Source: PALSA-505 sp036267135 | Lineage (GTDB): Bacteria > Actinomycetota > Actinomycetes > Streptosporangiales > Streptosporangiaceae | Assembly: GCA_036267135.1 (NCBI GenBank) | Contig: DATAWQ010000078.1 | Location: 1 to 64,000 of the forward strand | Direction of reading: 5' to 3' | DNA length: 64,000 nt | Shown: positions 61,201-64,000 of the stretch, piece after piece | Position numbering within the stretch: position 1 is the first letter of the stretch | Layout of the letters: the number at the start of each line of letters is the position of its first letter | Position numbers and translations under genes: made by a program | The notes under the pieces: model-generated | What the model saw: only the letters and a program-made list of their open reading frames with translations | What the model was told of the DNA's origin: nothing | The model's database searches: none

Positions 61201-62149
61201 GGCTGATCGTCACCCCGGCGAAGTCGTCGACCTCCAGCTTGCCGCCGCGCGTCCGCCGGATCAGGTCCTCGTAGGCCACCCAGAACTGGCGGAAGTCCAT
61301 GCCCTCGGTGGCTTTGATGCCCGGCACCAGGAGCTGGCGGGTGCCGTCCGGCTTGCGCTGGTCGATGGCCAGGCCCAGGTTGACGTGCTCGGGCCGCACC
61401 AGCGTGGGCTTGCCGTCCACCTCGGCGTAGGAGTCGTTCATCTCCGGCATGGCCGCGGTGGCCTTGACCACCGCGTAGCCGATCAGGTGCGTGAACGAGA
61501 TCTTGCCGCCCCGGCCGCGGCCGAGGTGGTTGTTGATCACGATCCGGTTGTCGCTGATCAGCTTCCCCGGCACCGCCCGCACGCTGGTCGCCGTCGGCAC
61601 CGACAGGCTGGCCGTCATGTTGACCGCGGTCCGCGCCGGTGCCCCCCGCAGCCTGGTCTGTTCCGAATCTGCCGCCGGCCTGTGGGGGGCAGGGGAGGCG
61701 GGTGGGGGCGCCACGGTTCTTTCCTGAACGGTGGCCACCTTGCCCCCGTCGCTCCCCGCCTGGCCGGCCGTCACCGGAGCCTGCGCGGCCGGCGTGCCCG
61801 CTGCCTGACCCGTAGCGGGCGCTGTCGCCGGAGCCGGGGCCGTGGCCTGCGCCTGGCCCTGGGCCGGGTCGCCCTGGCCGGCGTCGCTCTGACCTGACGC
61901 TTTCGCTTGGCCAGGGTGGTAGTCGGCGAAGAAGTTCCACCACGCCGGGTCCACCGAGGCCGGGTCGGCCAGGTACCGCTGGTGCAGTTCGTCCACCAGC
62001 CACTCGTTGGCGCCGAAATCGGCCGCCGTCATGGACGCAGGATCGGCGCTATCGTCGCCCACCGGCGCGCCGTTGGCGGGCGGACCTCCTGCCGACCCCG
62101 AATGAACCGATCCACTCGCCGGCCCCCGCTCGCCAGACACCGCGGCCAT
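58280..62149 (-). CDS. kgd: Multifunctional 2-oxoglutarate metabolism enzyme (Kgd / SucA-E2 fusion)
   Basis: This 1289-aa fused enzyme of the actinobacterial TCA cycle combines E1 2-oxoglutarate dehydrogenase/decarboxylase with an E2 acyltransferase domain. The N-terminal tag ANEWLVDELHQRYLADPASVDPAWWNFF is followed by a Pro/Ala linker, the E2-like domain (KISFTHLIGYAVVKATAAMPEMN, TSTYDHRVIQGAQSGEFLR), then the ThDP E1 part (MGMAHRGRLNVLAN, HGDAAFAGQGVVAETLNLSQL, HVNGDDPEAVVRVGRAAFAYRRKF, YRRRGHNEADNPSFTQP). The family is inhibited by unphosphorylated GarA. The ATG at 62149 has GAAGAGG 4 nt upstream. Directly followed by the DUF6104 gene. Confidence 0.94.
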   Translation of the reverse strand: MAAVSGERGPASGSVHSGSAGGPPANGAPVGDDSADPASMTAADFGANEWLVDELHQRYLADPASVDPAWWNFFADYHPGQAKASGQSDAGQGDPAQGQAQATAPAPATAPATGQAAGTPAAQAPVTAGQAGSDGGKVATVQERTVAPPPASPAPHRPAADSEQTRLRGAPARTAVNMTASLSVPTATSVRAVPGKLISDNRIVINNHLGRGRGGKISFTHLIGYAVVKATAAMPEMNDSYAEVDGKPTLVRPEHVNLGLAIDQRKPDGTRQLLVPGIKATEGMDFRQFWVAYEDLIRRTRGGKLEVDDFAGVTISLTNPGTIGTVHSVPRLMPGQGCIIGVGAMEYPAAWQGASEETLARNAISKTVTLTSTYDHRVIQGAQSGEFLRLIHRLLLGEDGFYDEIFRALRVPYEPVRWVRDLPSGHEDDISRPARVHELIHAYRVRGHLMADTDPLEYHQRRHPDLDINQHGLTLWDLEREFATGGFGGKPIMKLRDILGVLRDSYCRTVGIEYMHIQEPDERAWIQARVERPHPAPDHDEQIRILSRLNVAEAFEMFLQTKFVGQRRFSLEGAESLIPLLDAVLTEAALQSMDEAVMGMAHRGRLNVLANIAGKSYGQIFGEFEGNLDPRSMHGSGDVKYHLGASGTFVASGGYSIPISLVANPSHLEAVDPVLEGVVRAKQDLLDVGEEGFTVLPLLIHGDAAFAGQGVVAETLNLSQLRGYRTGGTIHIVVNNQVGFTTAPESSRSSVYATDVARMIQAPIFHVNGDDPEAVVRVGRAAFAYRRKFKKDVVIDLICYRRRGHNEADNPSFTQPLMYDLIDARRSVRKLYTEALIGRGDITMEEAENALRDYQQQLERVFSETREAATKPTEPGAVVKPEPEADDPIDHTGVPSAITDEAVKHVIDTQLNMPDGFTVHPRLQPLLQRRATMVAQDAIDWATGETLAFGSLLMDGHAVRLVGQDTRRGTFGQRHAVLVDRVNGSEHTPLRAFNAGSAKFYVHDSLLSEFAAVGFEYGYSVVRPDTLVAWEAQFGDFINGAQTVVDEFISSGEQKWGQRSSVVLLLPHGYEGQGPDHSSARVERFLSLCAQDNMTVAMPTTPANYFHLLRWQTLSGRRKPLIVFTPKSMLRLKAATSAVADFTSGSFQPVIGDGGPGRAEEVRRVLLCSGKVYYDLTERLREVGAAASIVRLERLYPLPLEELRAELAKYPAAEEIVWVQEEPANMGPWPRMALKLPKLLGRPVDHVSLPPSSAPAGGSAIKHREEHQALVDRALSGLPTVAGAGSAGA

Positions 62150-62382
62150 CGCCCTCTTCCACTTTTCGCAACCAGTCTTTGAACGCATCAAGATTACCCG
62201 CCGGCCAGGGGCGCGGTGAGACGATCCGGCACGCGCACATGCCGTACACGCGAACCCATGCCGAGGGTGATAACAGTGCTATCGAGTCGGAGGATTCCTC
62301 CTCCGGGGTGCAGCTTTGCTGTCCCGGCCAGCGGATGGCCGCCGACGATCGTGCTTAGCATGTCGGCACGGAGGTGGGGCCG

Positions 62383-62775
62383 GTGCGGGAGTTCGGTGAA
62401 CTCGAAAGCGCGATCATGGATGTGATGTGGGATGCGGAGCGTCCTTACGCCGTCCGCGAGGTGCGCGAGCGCATGACGTACGCCCGTTCGGTGGCATACA
62501 CGACCGTGATGACGGTGATGGACATCCTTCACCGCAAGGGCGTGCTTTGCAGGGACAAGCACGGCCGGGCCTGGCGTTACTGGCCATCCGAAGCGCGGGA
62601 GGAGCATGACGCGCGACTGATGGCCGAGGTGCTGCGCTCGGGTGGCAACCGGGTCGTCACCATGCGGCGCTTCATCGAGCGGGTCAGCGACGAAGAGATG
62701 GAGAGCCTGCGCGTCGCCGTCAGGGACGTGTTTTCCCTCCGCGGGATGGCCTCCTTAACCGGGGCCGCCTCGTAG
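62383..62775 (+). CDS. BlaI/MecI-type transcriptional regulator
   Basis: This 130-aa winged-helix repressor has FGELESAIMDVMWDAERPYAVREVRERM, then YTTVMTVMDILHRKGVLCRDKHGRAWRYWPS, the BlaI/MecI/CopY pattern. The C-terminal dimer part is present. There is no BlaR-like protease next to it, so the inducer is unclear. GTG at 62383 fits GGAGG 8 nt upstream; a GTG at 62374 is too close to that site. Confidence 0.85.
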   Translation: MREFGELESAIMDVMWDAERPYAVREVRERMTYARSVAYTTVMTVMDILHRKGVLCRDKHGRAWRYWPSEAREEHDARLMAEVLRSGGNRVVTMRRFIERVSDEEMESLRVAVRDVFSLRGMASLTGAAS

Positions 62776-62959
62776 GTGTCACCGGTCGCGCCCGGCCTGG
62801 CCGGTACCGGCCAGGCCGCGCGCGACCGCCCGCCCCCGGGCGTAACCACGGGGGTCCCGGGGGCCACCCCCCGGGCCAGCGCCGCCCGGTACGATCGGGC
62901 CGGGGGACAGTCTCCTGCGCTATCCGGATGTGCATTCCCAACCCTGGCTGAGGGCAGTA

Positions 62960-64000
62960 GTGAATACGACAGGCAACCCAGAGGGCGGTGAAACGGACCC
63001 GGCCAGCACCCCGCAGACCGAGCCCCCTGGTCACGAATCCAGTGCTCACGAGGCCAGTGCTCACGAGGCCAGTGCTCACGAGGGCAGTGCTCACGAGGGC
63101 AGTGCTCACGAGGCCAGGCATCCCGGACCACCGCAGGCCGGTGCCGGTGAGTACGGCAGCGAACCGCTGGGCGAGTACGGCTACACCGGCGGCTACGGAT
63201 ACGGGCCCGGCTACGGTGACCCCGACGGTGGTGGCGGATACAGCTACGGCGGTCCTGGCTACGGCGATTCCGGCTCGGGCTCGGGCTCGGGCTCGGGCTA
63301 CGGAGCGCCCGGCGCGCAGTCCTACGCCGGCGCGGGCGCCGGGCCGCCCGGCTACGGCGAGCCCGCCGGTGCCCCCGGTGCTTCCGGTGCTTCTGGAGGC
63401 TCCGGAGCGTACGGCCCGCCGGGCGGCGGTCCCGCGCCCGCGGGCGGCCCACCCCCACCCCCAGGTCCGGGCAACGGCACTTTCCCGCCGGGCCCTCCTC
63501 CGCCACCCCCCGTGGCGCAAGCCCCCCCCGTCGTGCAAGCCCCCCCCGTCGTGCAAGCACTGCCCGTGGTCGCGGCTACTCCTGCGCTCAAAGGCTTCCC
63601 CGGCGGACCAGGCATCGACACGCTTGACGACACCAGCGGGCGGGACGTGCGCGGGCTGAACAGCCCGTCGGTGTGGCAGCACGCCCAGCGGGCCTGGCGC
63701 GACTCGGGCGTGGAGTGGCAGCGCCCGGTCGCCGGCTACGAGCCGGCCGAGGCCGAGTGGGAGCGGGTCCAGGCCGCACCGGCCGGCAAGCGCCGCACCG
63801 TGCCTGGCCTGCCCGGCCGGGCACCCGGGTCACCTTCTCCTTCTTCCCCGCCACCCGGCCGCCTGTCGGGAACCACGCTCAGCGGCCTGTCCAGGCCGCT
63901 GGCAGGCACCGGCCAGGGCAATGTCGGCCGAGGCTGGGCAGGCGGAGGCCGGGCGGGTCGAGGCAGTGCGGGCCGGGGCAGTGCGGGCCGGGGCAGTGCC
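62960..64000 (+). CDS. Long low-complexity protein, partial
   Basis: The frame opens with a GTG at 62960 (GAGGG about 7 nt before) and runs 347 codons to the window edge without a stop. Residues ~28-52 are five SAHE(A/G) units, then come Gly/Tyr-rich and Pro-rich tracts. A short conserved-looking block follows, SVWQHAQRAWRDSGVEWQRPVAGYEPAEAEWERVQ (about 236-270). The end is a run of GRGSA units. It could be the cytoplasmic tail of a membrane protein whose rest lies outside. Function unknown. Confidence 0.6.
   Translation, partial: MNTTGNPEGGETDPASTPQTEPPGHESSAHEASAHEASAHEGSAHEGSAHEARHPGPPQAGAGEYGSEPLGEYGYTGGYGYGPGYGDPDGGGGYSYGGPGYGDSGSGSGSGSGYGAPGAQSYAGAGAGPPGYGEPAGAPGASGASGGSGAYGPPGGGPAPAGGPPPPPGPGNGTFPPGPPPPPPVAQAPPVVQAPPVVQALPVVAATPALKGFPGGPGIDTLDDTSGRDVRGLNSPSVWQHAQRAWRDSGVEWQRPVAGYEPAEAEWERVQAAPAGKRRTVPGLPGRAPGSPSPSSPPPGRLSGTTLSGLSRPLAGTGQGNVGRGWAGGGRAGRGSAGRGSAGRGSA
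63041..63115 (+). repeat. Five 15-bp in-frame repeats (SAHEA/SAHEG)
   Basis: AGTGCTCACGAGGCC occurs five times in a row with one-base changes (GCC or GGC at the end). All are in frame in the partial protein that starts at 62960. Confidence 0.85.

Noticed and set aside
58829..61897. A plus-strand open frame of about 1020 codons opposite kgd
   Set aside because: It mirrors the kgd codon pattern at high GC, has no motif or ribosome site, and reads as His/Arg/Gly/Val-rich noise. kgd is firmly identified on the other strand.

Overview
The window is GC-rich (about 70%) actinobacterial DNA. This rests on GTG and TTG starts, mycothiol-type redox control (a SigR/RsrA pair), a WhiB1 protein, a fused Kgd-type 2-oxoglutarate decarboxylase, a nickel superoxide dismutase with its own protease, and a BsaP-type biotin synthase helper. 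No rRNA, tRNA, CRISPR, phage or insertion sequence was seen. A filamentous or soil actinomycete outside Streptomyces (Streptosporangiales- or Catenulisporales-like) fits best, but that placement is inference.

Layout. 1-6.7 kb: a truncated DUF1906 exported protein diverging from boxC-boxB (aerobic benzoyl-CoA degradation), a small membrane protein, and a GPH-like sugar transporter diverging from a GH1 beta-glucosidase. 6.7-12 kb: a divergent ATP-grasp / glutamate-cysteine-ligase-like pair, a relic of a VOC protein, and a secreted S53 peptidase. 12-21 kb: an RHH/SRPBCC pair diverging from an MmyB-type regulator, a KimA-like permease, a YoaK protein, a DHA2 exporter, an Mtb12-like lipoprotein, a CBS protein, hisN, and an ArsR operon.

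21-32 kb holds the classic actinobacterial neighbourhood rsgA-aroA / HMCES / DksA-like / sigR-rsrA / small biotinyl protein. M. tuberculosis has the same gene set around Rv3217c-Rv3228. Here it is interrupted by a TPR protein and two membrane HD-domain proteins. aroA carries an in-frame amber codon, and rsgA has no ordinary start codon. 32-42.5 kb: an IlvG-like ThDP enzyme coupled to bsaP, a 14-repeat secreted protein, a DUF3311/MctP symporter pair, and an overlapping bioF-gntR-bioD-bioB operon. 42.5-46 kb returns to the conserved block with pdtaS, whiB1, a lipid kinase and a small membrane protein.

46-64 kb: an rsbW-sigF stress sigma pair, sodN, two related APC permeases flanking sodX, a CGNR zinc-finger protein, malic enzyme, a quinone-oxidoreductase-like enzyme, a DUF4097-padR operon with an operator on its promoter, a DUF6104 protein directly behind kgd, a BlaI-type regulator, and the start of a long low-complexity protein that leaves the window.

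Common themes are 1-4 nt stop/start overlaps inside operons (bio, ilvG-bsaP, ArsR, sigR-rsrA, DUF4097-padR, DUF3311-mctP, rsbW-sigF), palindromes placed on promoters next to their likely regulators, and many short in-frame tandem repeats. Biotin connects three places: the bio operon, bsaP, and the biotinyl carrier at 31.9 kb. Redox defence connects sigR-rsrA, whiB1 and sodN-sodX.
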